Below, one piece after another: positions 15,308 to 22,400 of a DNA stretch of 34,595 nucleotides (within the stretch, counting starts at the first letter, position 1; each line of letters starts with the position of its first letter). This DNA comes from Pseudomonas kielensis (GTDB lineage: Bacteria > Pseudomonadota > Gammaproteobacteria > Pseudomonadales > Pseudomonadaceae): contig NZ_JACMYG010000042.1 of NCBI RefSeq assembly GCF_014236655.1, positions 1-34,595 of the forward strand. Reading direction: 5' to 3'. Position numbers and translations under genes: made by a program. The notes beneath the pieces are model-generated. The model ran no database searches and was not told the DNA's origin. It saw only the letters and a program-made list of their open reading frames with translations.

Positions 15308-15793
15308 ATGGAACTTCCAGACGTTTTTGGAGGCAACACCGTAATCGTGGTGGTTGCCTGCGCAGTTGCGGTCTTCGTGTATTTCCAGCTGGGTAACCGC
15401 AAGAAGTACTCGACCAAGCACTACCAGTGCATCCCGCTGCTGACCGAGCGGGAGCAGGACTTTTTCTGGCGGCTCAAGGAAGCGGTGCGCGATGACCTGG
15501 TCATTGCTCCCCAGGTGGTGTTCGGGGCGTTCATCAAGGTGAAGGCCACGGCGCTGACCGACAAGAACCATGCCCGGCATGTGGTCGCCCACAACCGGTG
15601 TGATTTTTTGCTGTGCGACAAGAAGCTCAAGCCAGTGGCGTTGGTGGAGGTCGACGACTCGACTCACAACAACTTCAAGGCCCGCTCCAAGGATCGTCGT
15701 CGCGACGATCTCATGAAGGCGGTGGGGGTGGCGGTGATCCGCTACAAGAACATGCCGGCGGCGGCTCAGATCCGTAAGGACCTGAAACTGTAG
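15308..15793 (+). CDS. Membrane-anchored DUF2726 nuclease-fold protein
   Basis: The product is 161 residues; AAGGAG precedes the ATG. Residues 11-27 are a single transmembrane helix. The rest matches the DUF2726 pattern: TEREQDFFWRLKEAV (46-60), CDFLLCDKK (98-106) and ALVEVDDSTH (111-120), then KDRRRDDLMKAVGVAVIRY-type C-terminal helix and strand. DUF2726 belongs to the PD-(D/E)XK nuclease superfamily, and D99, E114 and D116 would be the metal-binding positions; catalytic activity is inference. It lies in the helicase operon region but has its own palindromic promoter. Confidence 0.75.
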   Translation: MELPDVFGGNTVIVVVACAVAVFVYFQLGNRKKYSTKHYQCIPLLTEREQDFFWRLKEAVRDDLVIAPQVVFGAFIKVKATALTDKNHARHVVAHNRCDFLLCDKKLKPVALVEVDDSTHNNFKARSKDRRRDDLMKAVGVAVIRYKNMPAAAQIRKDLKL

Positions 15794-15893
15794 ATCTGCG
15801 ACAGGGTAGGGCCGGGGCATTCGTATCTCCGGCCTGCCTGCGCATGGCACGCCTTGTCGTAATGGCGATACCTGTACCGAGGAGGTAGGAGAG

Positions 15894-16751
15894 ATGGCAA
15901 GCAACGAGGCTCTGACAATCCGCTCGATCGGCATTCTGGTCAATCTGTCCGCCGGGCTCGATGAAACCGGCCGCGAGTGTGATGACGACCGGGTGCAGTT
16001 GACCGCCAATCTGCGTTTGGCCGCCGCCGCTGGCGCCGCCGCATTGAACCAGCGCTCGAAGCGCTCCACGCCGTTCGCCAACGACACCGGTAGCCCGAAT
16101 GTGAAGCTGGTCAAGTCGGCAGCGGGTTGGCTCGATCAGCTCAAACAGGCCAAAGGGTTCCACGGCGATGTGACGGCGGCGGAGTTCCTGGGCGTGAGCC
16201 CAACCCAGTTTTCACGCTGGCGCACCGGCAAGGACCTGCTCGACAACTACCACGCCTGGCAGGTCGCCACCGCGCTGAATGTGAATCCCATGGCGATCAT
16301 CGGCAGCGTGAACTTTCACCATGCGCGGGATTCGGACCGTACCCGGTGGCTGGCGATGCTCTCGACCGTCATCGACGCCGAACTGCCACCGGTGCCAGAG
16401 GCTGGAATTGTCCCTCAGGCGCCAGCGGCGGTACCGGCGGAATCTCCGGCGGCAGCCAAGTCAACCGCACAGGGCAGCAAGTGGACAGATGACGAGGATC
16501 AACGGCTCGTAGCGGCGTATCAGGATGACGCTGATATCGCTGCATTGGCCAAAGTGCACCGGCGCACGCCCAAGGCCATCTTGCTGCGCTTGAGCCAAAC
16601 CCACCGCCTTCTGAACGGTGAGCACCTGGCGAGTTTGTGTGAGCTGTACGGCGTGAGCCTGAATACCCCAGGCCGAGGCAAGAAGTCTGATCGGAAGGGC
16701 GCCCGAACTGCTGAGCCGGCGCCGCTGGCTTCCCAGTCCGCATTTCTGTAA
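15894..16751 (+). CDS. Two-domain DNA-binding protein: Cro-like HTH plus Myb/SANT-like
   Basis: The product is 285 residues; GAGGAGGTAGGAGAG precedes the ATG. Residues about 93-135 (TAAEFLGVSPTQFSRWRTGK and onward) form a Cro/XRE-type HTH like those in phage repressors. A Pro/Ala linker follows, and then residues 196-237 (SKWTDDEDQRLVAAYQ, TPKAILLRLSQTHRL) have the W-x-x-x-E-D-x-x-L spacing of a Myb/SANT or GcrA-like unit. The N-terminal 90 residues are unassigned. A transcriptional or DNA-organising role is inferred. Confidence 0.75.
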   Translation: MASNEALTIRSIGILVNLSAGLDETGRECDDDRVQLTANLRLAAAAGAAALNQRSKRSTPFANDTGSPNVKLVKSAAGWLDQLKQAKGFHGDVTAAEFLGVSPTQFSRWRTGKDLLDNYHAWQVATALNVNPMAIIGSVNFHHARDSDRTRWLAMLSTVIDAELPPVPEAGIVPQAPAAVPAESPAAAKSTAQGSKWTDDEDQRLVAAYQDDADIAALAKVHRRTPKAILLRLSQTHRLLNGEHLASLCELYGVSLNTPGRGKKSDRKGARTAEPAPLASQSAFL

Positions 16752-16802
16752 TCCGGCTTTGGCTGTTGTGGCCAAGGCGTCATTTTTACGGCTGGAGTAC
16801 AA

Positions 16803-17273
16803 ATGTTCTCTTTATCTTTTTTGCGGCCTTTGCTCGGCATTTTTCTACCTGCAACGGTAGAAGCAGGCCCGGCGGCCCTTGAGCCAGGATCAGCCGCACC
16901 GACCAAGGAAGAGCGGTATTGCGCTCCGAGGTATTCGGATCTGGCCATCTGGTTTGAAGATCTGACTGACGTCCCCGAACGAGTTTGGGGCGTTGGTGTT
17001 GCACCAGCCCAAGGAATGGACGAGGAATGGTTCAACGCGGTACTGGGCTATGCCGAAGCTTCTGAGCGGCGATACGCAGTCCCAGGCGTGTTGTCCGGGG
17101 TTCGGGTAAAAGTCTGCTCAGAAAATTTGGGCCAATTTACGTGGGTTCTACGACAGGTCAGTCAGCGTCTCGGAACCAATCCCTGGAAACGCGACCTTTC
17201 GGAGCCAGGGTATGCAGAGATCTGGTTCAGCCATAAGCCCTTGTTCCCCCCCAAAGGCAAGCATCACTGGTGA
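16803..17273 (+). CDS. Protein of unknown function
   Basis: The product is 156 residues. The first 22 residues (MFSLSFLRPLLGIFLPATVEA) look like a signal peptide with a possible cleavage site after VEA. The remainder has several Trp residues (LAIWFEDLTDVPERVWGVGV, MDEEWFNAVLGYAEA) and ends KGKHHW. CTGGAG precedes the ATG. No family recognised. It follows the two-domain DNA-binding gene by 51 bases containing a TTGGC/GGCCAA hairpin. Confidence 0.65.
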   Translation: MFSLSFLRPLLGIFLPATVEAGPAALEPGSAAPTKEERYCAPRYSDLAIWFEDLTDVPERVWGVGVAPAQGMDEEWFNAVLGYAEASERRYAVPGVLSGVRVKVCSENLGQFTWVLRQVSQRLGTNPWKRDLSEPGYAEIWFSHKPLFPPKGKHHW

Positions 17274-17325
17274 AGGCGCAATAACCACTGGCGACTTGAC
17301 CAATAGCGCTATCCGAACCACCGAA

Positions 17326-17412
17326 ACTAACGATGGCACATCTCGAATCCAGCGAACCCACTGTATTCAAGGGGCTTGGCGGGTTTAAAGGCCTTTCACT
17401 AACGATGGCACA
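17326..17412 (+). repeat. Two copies of the 16-base motif CACTAACGATGGCACA
   Basis: ACTAACGATGGCACA at 17326-17340 (15 of 16) and the full motif at 17397-17412 lie 72 bases apart in the region between two genes. Other full copies are at 14544-14559 and 27057-27072. The interval 17274-17530 has no gene I support apart from an in-frame upstream extension of the next gene. Confidence 0.7.
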
Positions 17413-17530
17413 TTTGAACACCGCCGGCGGTTGCGGGGCCGGTGAGCCCCGGCCGCCCGAAACGATTTACCCAAGAACCGATGAACGATCCGTGTCCTTC
17501 GTCAAGTCAACCGCTGAACAGGAGCATCCC

Positions 17531-17818
17531 ATGACCGTAGCAAACCACTTTCGCCCGGACAAAGCCGGCAAGTTTCCTTTCACTACCGAGGTTGAGATCT
17601 TGCTGGGCGGGATAGGCCGGGCGATGTATGCCGACGGCACCTTGCAGTTCGCTGACCAGGATTGCACACCGGTTGCCGTGTATTCGCCGAGGCTCGGTGA
17701 GGAGGCACTCGAAGCTTTCTGCCAGCAGCACATCGAGCGGTACCGCGCTCACCACGAGATGCACAAAGAAGCGATCCAGGAATACGAGACCCCGGCCATC
17801 GAGCCTTTTTGGGCGTGA
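17531..17818 (+). CDS. Small protein of unknown function
   Basis: I choose the ATG at 17531 because CAGGAG precedes it. The frame is open back to an ATG at 17333, but that part covers two copies of a repeated 16-mer and a GC-rich hairpin and does not look like protein. The product is 95 residues (MTVANHFRPDKAGKFPF at the start) with a C-terminal helix rich in His and Glu (QQHIERYRAHHEMHKEAIQE). No family recognised. Confidence 0.65.
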   Translation: MTVANHFRPDKAGKFPFTTEVEILLGGIGRAMYADGTLQFADQDCTPVAVYSPRLGEEALEAFCQQHIERYRAHHEMHKEAIQEYETPAIEPFWA

Positions 17819-17862
17819 GTTAGACCATTGGCAAATCTTTTGCGGTCTGACGTCAACAGGAC

Positions 17863-17892
17863 TTGTATAGGTGCGTTTAACGCACCTATAAT
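17863..17892 (+). promoter_or_regulatory. Promoter with a perfect 21-base palindromic operator
   Basis: TTGTAT (17863-17868) and TATAAT (17887-17892) are 18 bases apart. The spacer is an exact palindrome, TAGGTGCGTT and AACGCACCTA around one T (17868-17888). This is the classical layout of a repressed promoter. It is 31 bases upstream of the start at 17924. Confidence 0.7.
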
Positions 17893-17923
17893 CTCCCTGT
17901 AATCACTAACTGGGAAAGCCGTC

Positions 17924-18247
17924 ATGATTCAGTCGAACGATCGCATCAAAGATTTAGAAGATGTTGGTGTGCTGTTTCATTCGCTCATTCGCTATGTCGA
18001 AGCCAATGAGGAAGAACGGGACCAGTCTCTGGTCGCAGTGGGGTACGCCAACCTCTTGGCTTTGGCCGAAACAGCGGCGGAAGAGGTTGCGTTGCAGCAT
18101 AAAGACGAAGGTGACGACTGGGACGGCTGCGTGTGGTTCGAACTCCTCGAGAAAATCGGCGAGGGCAGCCTCGCTGAGTCGCTCATGGCGACTGAAGACC
18201 CAGATGTGCCATCGATAGTGCAGGTGTGGTTGAGTCGCGTTGAGTGA
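17924..18247 (+). CDS. Small acidic protein of unknown function
   Basis: The product is 107 residues, strongly acidic and helical (YVEANEEERDQSLVAVGYAN, ALAETAAEEVALQHKDEGDD). CTGGGAAAG lies upstream of the ATG. It has its own promoter with a palindromic operator, unlike most neighbours, so it may be switched separately. Acidic proteins of this size on plasmids are sometimes DNA mimics, but nothing in the sequence demonstrates that here. Confidence 0.65.
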   Translation: MIQSNDRIKDLEDVGVLFHSLIRYVEANEEERDQSLVAVGYANLLALAETAAEEVALQHKDEGDDWDGCVWFELLEKIGEGSLAESLMATEDPDVPSIVQVWLSRVE

Positions 18248-18257
18248 CTTACCCCGC

Positions 18258-18307
18258 GGCCAGTTCGCTGGCCCTGCTGAAAGCCTATTTTCTCAAGTCG
18301 GCTTTCA
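18258..18307 (+). repeat. Two-hairpin leader before the gene at 18383
   Basis: GGCCAG and CTGGCC enclose a TTCG tetraloop (18258-18273). TGAAAGCC (18278-18285) pairs with GGCTTTCA (18300-18307). This resembles the two-hairpin leaders in front of other short genes in this run. Confidence 0.5.
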
Positions 18308-18382
18308 ACAGTCCGATACACCCCAAGCGAAGCAAATTTCGTGGGGGCGGGCACGGTAAAAATCGAAAACGGGAAAAAAGGT

Positions 18383-18703
18383 ATGTCCAAATTAGCGACG
18401 GCAGCAATGACCAACCTGGAGCTAAGCCGCGAGTTATACACAGAAGATCAGCGTCGCCAGTTTTATGCCGACTATCAAGCTGCACGATACGCTGCGGCCG
18501 CTTCAAATGACGCATGTATCAAGCACGCAAATCTTCGCGGGTGGAAGTTGTGGAAGGGGCCAACGGCTGATTGGAAAGAAAAAAATGAACAGCTGCTGAA
18601 GTCGTATCGACAAGCCCACATAACTGTCAAAACGATGGAGCAAGAACATCCGCTTCTCGTGCAGGTATACATGCATAAAAGAAATCCGATTCTATCTGCA
18701 TAG
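18383..18703 (+). CDS. Small protein of unknown function
   Basis: The start is the ATG giving MSKLATAAMTN, with GGGAAAAAAGG just upstream; a longer form from 18341 is possible but less likely. The product is 106 residues with an Ala/Tyr-rich helix (QFYADYQAARYAAAASNDAC) and a basic Trp-containing middle (LRGWKLWKGPTADWKEKNEQ). No family recognised. Confidence 0.6.
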   Translation: MSKLATAAMTNLELSRELYTEDQRRQFYADYQAARYAAAASNDACIKHANLRGWKLWKGPTADWKEKNEQLLKSYRQAHITVKTMEQEHPLLVQVYMHKRNPILSA

Positions 18704-18723
18704 CAGTCCACCAGGTCACCCCA

Positions 18724-18776
18724 GCCTCGCCATTATGCGGGGCCGGGCCAGTAGAGGGATGGGGCTTTTCCCGTCC
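18724..18776 (+). repeat. Two-hairpin leader before the gene at 18795
   Basis: GCCTCGC (18724-18730) pairs with GCGGGGC (18737-18743). The spacer contains GTAGAGGG, and GGATGGG (18757-18763) pairs with CCCGTCC (18770-18776). A Shine-Dalgarno TAGGAG follows. Confidence 0.65.
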
Positions 18777-18794
18777 GAAAAGTTAGGAGCAGCG

Positions 18795-19232
18795 ATGGAT
18801 TTGCCATTATCCCCATGGGCAGGAACGTTTTTGGTTGTGGTCCTGATGTTTGGTGCGTTCATGTACCTTTTCAATGGCAAAAAGGCCGAACCTTCAGAGC
18901 CCGATGCTCAAGTCACCCTGGAGCAAACAAACGCGGCCGCCACAGATGGCGGTGATCGATCCGCAGTTCACGAGTATTTAGTCGGACTCAAGCACTTGGC
19001 GTTAATGCTGCTGAGCAGTTTCAGTGGCCCTGTCGCTATGGCGGTATCAATGGGTTGGTTTGTTTTCGCAATCGTCGGGATCTTCGATTTGCTTGGTGGT
19101 GACGTGTTTTCAGTTCAATGGAAGCGCGTTGCCTCGTGGATTTCGATTATTTTTTGGGTCGGCTTCATTGTGGTTTCGCACGTTAAAAGCGTTCGTCAGA
19201 AGGGCCGTAATGTCCTGGACCACAAGCGATAG
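18795..19232 (+). CDS. Three-TM membrane protein of unknown function
   Basis: The start is the ATG after TTAGGAGCAGCG; the frame is open for 20 codons upstream through the leader. The product is 145 residues. Hydrophobic helices lie at about 8-25 (GTFLVVVLMFGAFMYLF), 78-98 (PVAMAVSMGWFVFAIVGIFD) and 110-128 (WISIIFWVGFIVVSHV). A polar Glu/Thr loop separates helices 1 and 2. No family recognised. Confidence 0.65.
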   Translation: MDLPLSPWAGTFLVVVLMFGAFMYLFNGKKAEPSEPDAQVTLEQTNAAATDGGDRSAVHEYLVGLKHLALMLLSSFSGPVAMAVSMGWFVFAIVGIFDLLGGDVFSVQWKRVASWISIIFWVGFIVVSHVKSVRQKGRNVLDHKR

Positions 19233-19253
19233 ATACGGATCATGACCATCCAA

Positions 19254-19312
19254 GCCGGTGCCCCGCCGTCGTGGGAGGGTGGGCCGGCGTAAGGGCGCTC
19301 ATTCTCGCGTCC
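19254..19312 (+). repeat. Two-hairpin leader before the gene at 19339
   Basis: GCCGG (19254-19258) pairs with CCGGC (19284-19288). After GTAAG, GGGCGC (19293-19298) pairs with GCGTCC (19307-19312) with one wobble. An AAGGAG Shine-Dalgarno precedes the ATG. Confidence 0.6.
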
Positions 19313-19338
19313 GAGTGATAATCAACAAGGAGTCGAAC

Positions 19339-19584
19339 ATGGCAGGAACACCATCAGCGTATGTCCTTGCGACAGTGGGTATGACGATCGTCAGCGTTCT
19401 ATTTTTTGGTGTGGCGGGAACGCTGTGTGCAGGGTTTCTTTTCGACATCGGCTATTCAATCGATCCGATCGGCGTCGGTCATAAAGCGGCGGTGATCTCC
19501 GGTGTGCTCACGTTCGTGTTCGTCGCCGCGGTGTCGTACCGCGATTATCACTATGAACCCTCGGCCCACAATTCGAATCGTTAA
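19339..19584 (+). CDS. Small two-TM membrane protein
   Basis: The product is 81 residues; AAGGAGTCG precedes the ATG. Two hydrophobic helices (YVLATVGMTIVSVLFFGVAG and AAVISGVLTFVFVAAVSY) are joined by a short loop. The polar tail is RDYHYEPSAHNSNR. No family recognised. The leader of the next gene begins directly after the stop codon. Confidence 0.65.
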   Translation: MAGTPSAYVLATVGMTIVSVLFFGVAGTLCAGFLFDIGYSIDPIGVGHKAAVISGVLTFVFVAAVSYRDYHYEPSAHNSNR

Positions 19585-19585
19585 C

Positions 19586-19662
19586 GGAAAAGTTGCCCGC
19601 TACACCCACAAGCCCGCCGCCGTGCGGGCTAAGCCCGTAGGAGAGGGATGCTTTTCGCTCCC
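19586..19662 (+). repeat. Two-hairpin leader before the IS-disrupted gene
   Basis: GGAAAAGT (19586-19593) begins two bases after the previous stop codon. AGCCCGC (19611-19617) pairs with GCGGGCT (19624-19630). After GTAGGAGA, GGGA (19645-19648) pairs with TCCC (19659-19662). Very similar units precede the genes at 31502 and 32405. Confidence 0.75.
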
Positions 19663-19951
19663 CATGATCGAGCAGGATCAATCATGCAGACCATCACCGC
19701 TACACAGAGCCTTACCGTCGCTGATCGAGAGAGGCTTCGCCAGATCAAGAAAACGGCCGCCTTCGATGAATGGCGTCAACGGCTGCGCCCCAATGACCGG
19801 CTTCCACGAGGCACTTACTTCAAAGGCAAGAAGGCTGGCCCGGCCTGTTGCCGCTGACCGAAAACTGACCCAGTAAAGGCTGTTCTGCCGACTGAAAACT
19901 GACCCAGGTGTTCAACTGCTTCTGCTCACTTTTCGAGCAGGAGAACACAGG

Positions 19952-21460
19952 GTGATCAGCATGGAAATGTTGGGAAAAATCCGGCGGATGTACTTCCGCG
20001 ACAAGCTCTCGCTGCATCAGGTAGCCAAGCGTACCGGACTGTCGAGAAACACCATTCGAAAATGGGTCAGAGCACCCGAAGCCACCCAGCCGGCGTACCA
20101 ACGGTGCGCAACCTTCAACAAACTCAGTCCATTTCACGAGACGCTGGAGCAGGCGCTTAAGGCCGATTCGTTTCGGGCAAAGCACAACCGCAGGAGTGCC
20201 AAAGCACTCTTCGAACAGATCAAGGCCGAGGGGTACGACGGCGGCTACAGCCAACTCACCGCCTTTATACGCTCGTGGCGCGGCGAGCAAGGCAAGTCTT
20301 TACGAGCCTTTGTGCCGCTGACCTTTGCACTCGGGGAGGCCTTTCAATTCGACTGGAGCGAAGAAGGTCTGCTGATCGGCGGCCTGTTCCGACGCATCCA
20401 GGTCTCCCATATGAAGCTGTGCGCCAGTCGCGCATTTTGGTTGGTTGCGTATCCCAGCCAAGGCCACGAGATGTTGTTCGATGCCCATACCCGCTCGTTT
20501 GGCGCGTTAGGTGGGGTGCCGCGTCGCGGCATCTACGACAACATGAAGACCGCTGTCGACAAGGTCAACAAGGGTAAGGGCCGCACGGTCAATGCTCGGT
20601 TTGCCGTGATGTGTGCGCACTACCTGTTCGACCCGGACTTCTGCAACGTCGCTTCCGGCTGGGAAAAAGGCATCGTTGAAAAGAACGTCCAAGACAGCCG
20701 ACGGCGCATCTGGCTCGATGCTCAAAACTGCATGTTCCACACCTTCGAGGAATTGAATGCCTGGCTCGGCCAACGCTGCCGTGCGCTCTGGGGCGAACTG
20801 CTGCACCCGCAGTACAACGGGCTGACCGTGGCGGACGTCCTGGAGCTGGAACGCGCTGAATTGATGCCGATGCCGACTGCCTTTGATGGCTACGTCGAGC
20901 GCACCGTACGGGTCTCCAGCACCTGCCTGATCAGCGTGGCGCGAAATCGCTATTCGGTGCCGTGTGAGCGGTTCGGCCAGTGGGTCAGCAGCCGTTTGTA
21001 TCCTTCCCGGGTGGTGGTCATCGCCGATGAAACGACGATTGCCAGCCACGAGCGTCTGTTTGATCGAGATCAGGTCAGTTTTGACTGGCAGCATTACATC
21101 CCGCTTATCGAGCGCAAGCCTGGAGCGCTGCGCAATGGCGCTCCGTTTGCTGATCTGCCGAAGCCGTTGCAGCTGCTAAAACGCGGTCTGAGGCGTCACG
21201 CCAATGGTGATCGAGTCATGACGCAGGTACTGGCGGCTGTTCCCATCGCCGGGCTCGACGCCATATTGGTGGCTGTGGAGTTGGTACTTGAATCAGGCAG
21301 CTTGAGTGCTGAGCACATCCTGAATGTCCTGGCTCGACTGACATCGACAGCAGCCCCTCCGTCCGCCGAAACCAGCCTTCAACTCAAGATAGCGCCTGTC
21401 GCCAATACGGCACGCTACGACCGGCTCCGTACCACCGATGAGGAGACTCGCAATGCGTGA
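19952..21460 (+). CDS. istA: IS21-family transposase IstA
   Basis: The frame gives 502 residues from GTG 19952 (AGGAG nine bases upstream); ATG 19961 is the alternative. An N-terminal HTH (LSLHQVAKRTGLSRNTIRKW, about 17-36) binds the terminal repeats. The DDE integrase core follows, with Asp in FQFDWSEEG, Asp in GIYDNMKTAVD and Glu in KGIVEKNVQ. It catalyses strand transfer together with IstB. The gene is full length with no visible lesion. Confidence 0.93.
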   Translation: MISMEMLGKIRRMYFRDKLSLHQVAKRTGLSRNTIRKWVRAPEATQPAYQRCATFNKLSPFHETLEQALKADSFRAKHNRRSAKALFEQIKAEGYDGGYSQLTAFIRSWRGEQGKSLRAFVPLTFALGEAFQFDWSEEGLLIGGLFRRIQVSHMKLCASRAFWLVAYPSQGHEMLFDAHTRSFGALGGVPRRGIYDNMKTAVDKVNKGKGRTVNARFAVMCAHYLFDPDFCNVASGWEKGIVEKNVQDSRRRIWLDAQNCMFHTFEELNAWLGQRCRALWGELLHPQYNGLTVADVLELERAELMPMPTAFDGYVERTVRVSSTCLISVARNRYSVPCERFGQWVSSRLYPSRVVVIADETTIASHERLFDRDQVSFDWQHYIPLIERKPGALRNGAPFADLPKPLQLLKRGLRRHANGDRVMTQVLAAVPIAGLDAILVAVELVLESGSLSAEHILNVLARLTSTAAPPSAETSLQLKIAPVANTARYDRLRTTDEETRNA

Positions 21461-22256
21461 TCTTATGGCGGAACTCAAAGAACTGCGTCTGCATGGCATG
21501 GCCAGCGCCTGGGAAGAACTAGCCTCGCAAGGAGAAGCTTCGACGGCATCCTCGAAATGGCTACTTGAGCATCTTCTCCAACAAGAACATGCGGATCGAG
21601 CGGTGCGCTCAGTGAACCACCAGATGAACATGGCCAAACTCCCCATGCATCGTGATTTGGCCGGCTTCGACTTCAGCGCTTCCAGCGCAGATGCCCGCCT
21701 GATCAGGGATCTGTCCAACCTGGAGTTCACCGATACCGCGCAGAATGTCGTGTTCATCGGCGGGCCTGGAACAGGCAAAACACACCTCGCCACCGCCTTG
21801 GCTGTGTCCGGGATCACGACGCATCACAAACGCGTGCGCTTCTACTCCACGGTGGATCTGGTCAATCTGCTGGAACGCGAAAAGTACGACGGCAAGACGG
21901 GCCGCATCGCTCAAGGGCTGCTACGAACAGACCTGGTGATACTCGATGAACTGGGGTATTTGCCCTTCAGCCAGAGCGGTGGTGCCCTGTTATTTCACCT
22001 GCTATCCAAGCTGTACGAGCACACCAGCGTGGTGATCACCACCAACCTCAGCTTCTCGGAATGGTCGAGCGTGTTTGGTGACGCCAAGATGACAACGGCG
22101 TTGCTGGATCGGCTGACACACCACTGCCACATCGTCGAAACGGGCAACGAGTCCTACCGCCTGCAACACAGCAGCTTGGTCGCCCAGACCAAGATCAAAT
22201 CACGTGAACGAAAGCGCAAAGACAATGATGGTGCCGAGGACGATGAGCTGTTTTGA
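21453..22256 (+). CDS. istB: IS21-family helper ATPase IstB
   Basis: The start is the ATG that overlaps the end of istA by eight bases and follows GAGGAG, giving 267 residues. It is a DnaA/DnaC-like AAA+ ATPase: Walker A GGPGTGKTHLA (about 101-111), Walker B LVILDELGYLPFS, sensor-1 region SVVITTNLSFSEW and a C-terminal Arg-containing box TALLDRLTHHC. IstB remodels target DNA and activates IstA. It appears intact. A CCGCATG/CATGCGG hairpin follows at 22275-22292. Confidence 0.93.
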   Translation: MRDLMAELKELRLHGMASAWEELASQGEASTASSKWLLEHLLQQEHADRAVRSVNHQMNMAKLPMHRDLAGFDFSASSADARLIRDLSNLEFTDTAQNVVFIGGPGTGKTHLATALAVSGITTHHKRVRFYSTVDLVNLLEREKYDGKTGRIAQGLLRTDLVILDELGYLPFSQSGGALLFHLLSKLYEHTSVVITTNLSFSEWSSVFGDAKMTTALLDRLTHHCHIVETGNESYRLQHSSLVAQTKIKSRERKRKDNDGAEDDELF

Positions 22257-22400
22257 TCTGCACCAAAAATACCCTGCCGCATGCCCACATGCGGTGGGGC
22301 TTTAATGCCTCTTCCACCGGGACACGACTGCTAAGCTTATCCACAATTGCTGATGCCAAAATCAGCAATCCGCCCTGGGTCAATTTTCAATCGGCAGGGT

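Noticed and set aside
15290..16114. Long minus-strand frame opposite the DUF2726 gene
   Set aside because: Crosses a promoter and two genes that have strong ribosome binding sites on the other strand.
17333..17530. N-terminal extension of the gene at 17531
   Set aside because: It covers two copies of a repeated DNA motif and a GC-rich hairpin; the internal ATG at 17531 has the Shine-Dalgarno.
18205..18220. Inverse copy of the 16-base motif with one mismatch
   Set aside because: Not listed as a feature, since it lies inside a coding sequence and may be chance; mentioned in the finding only.
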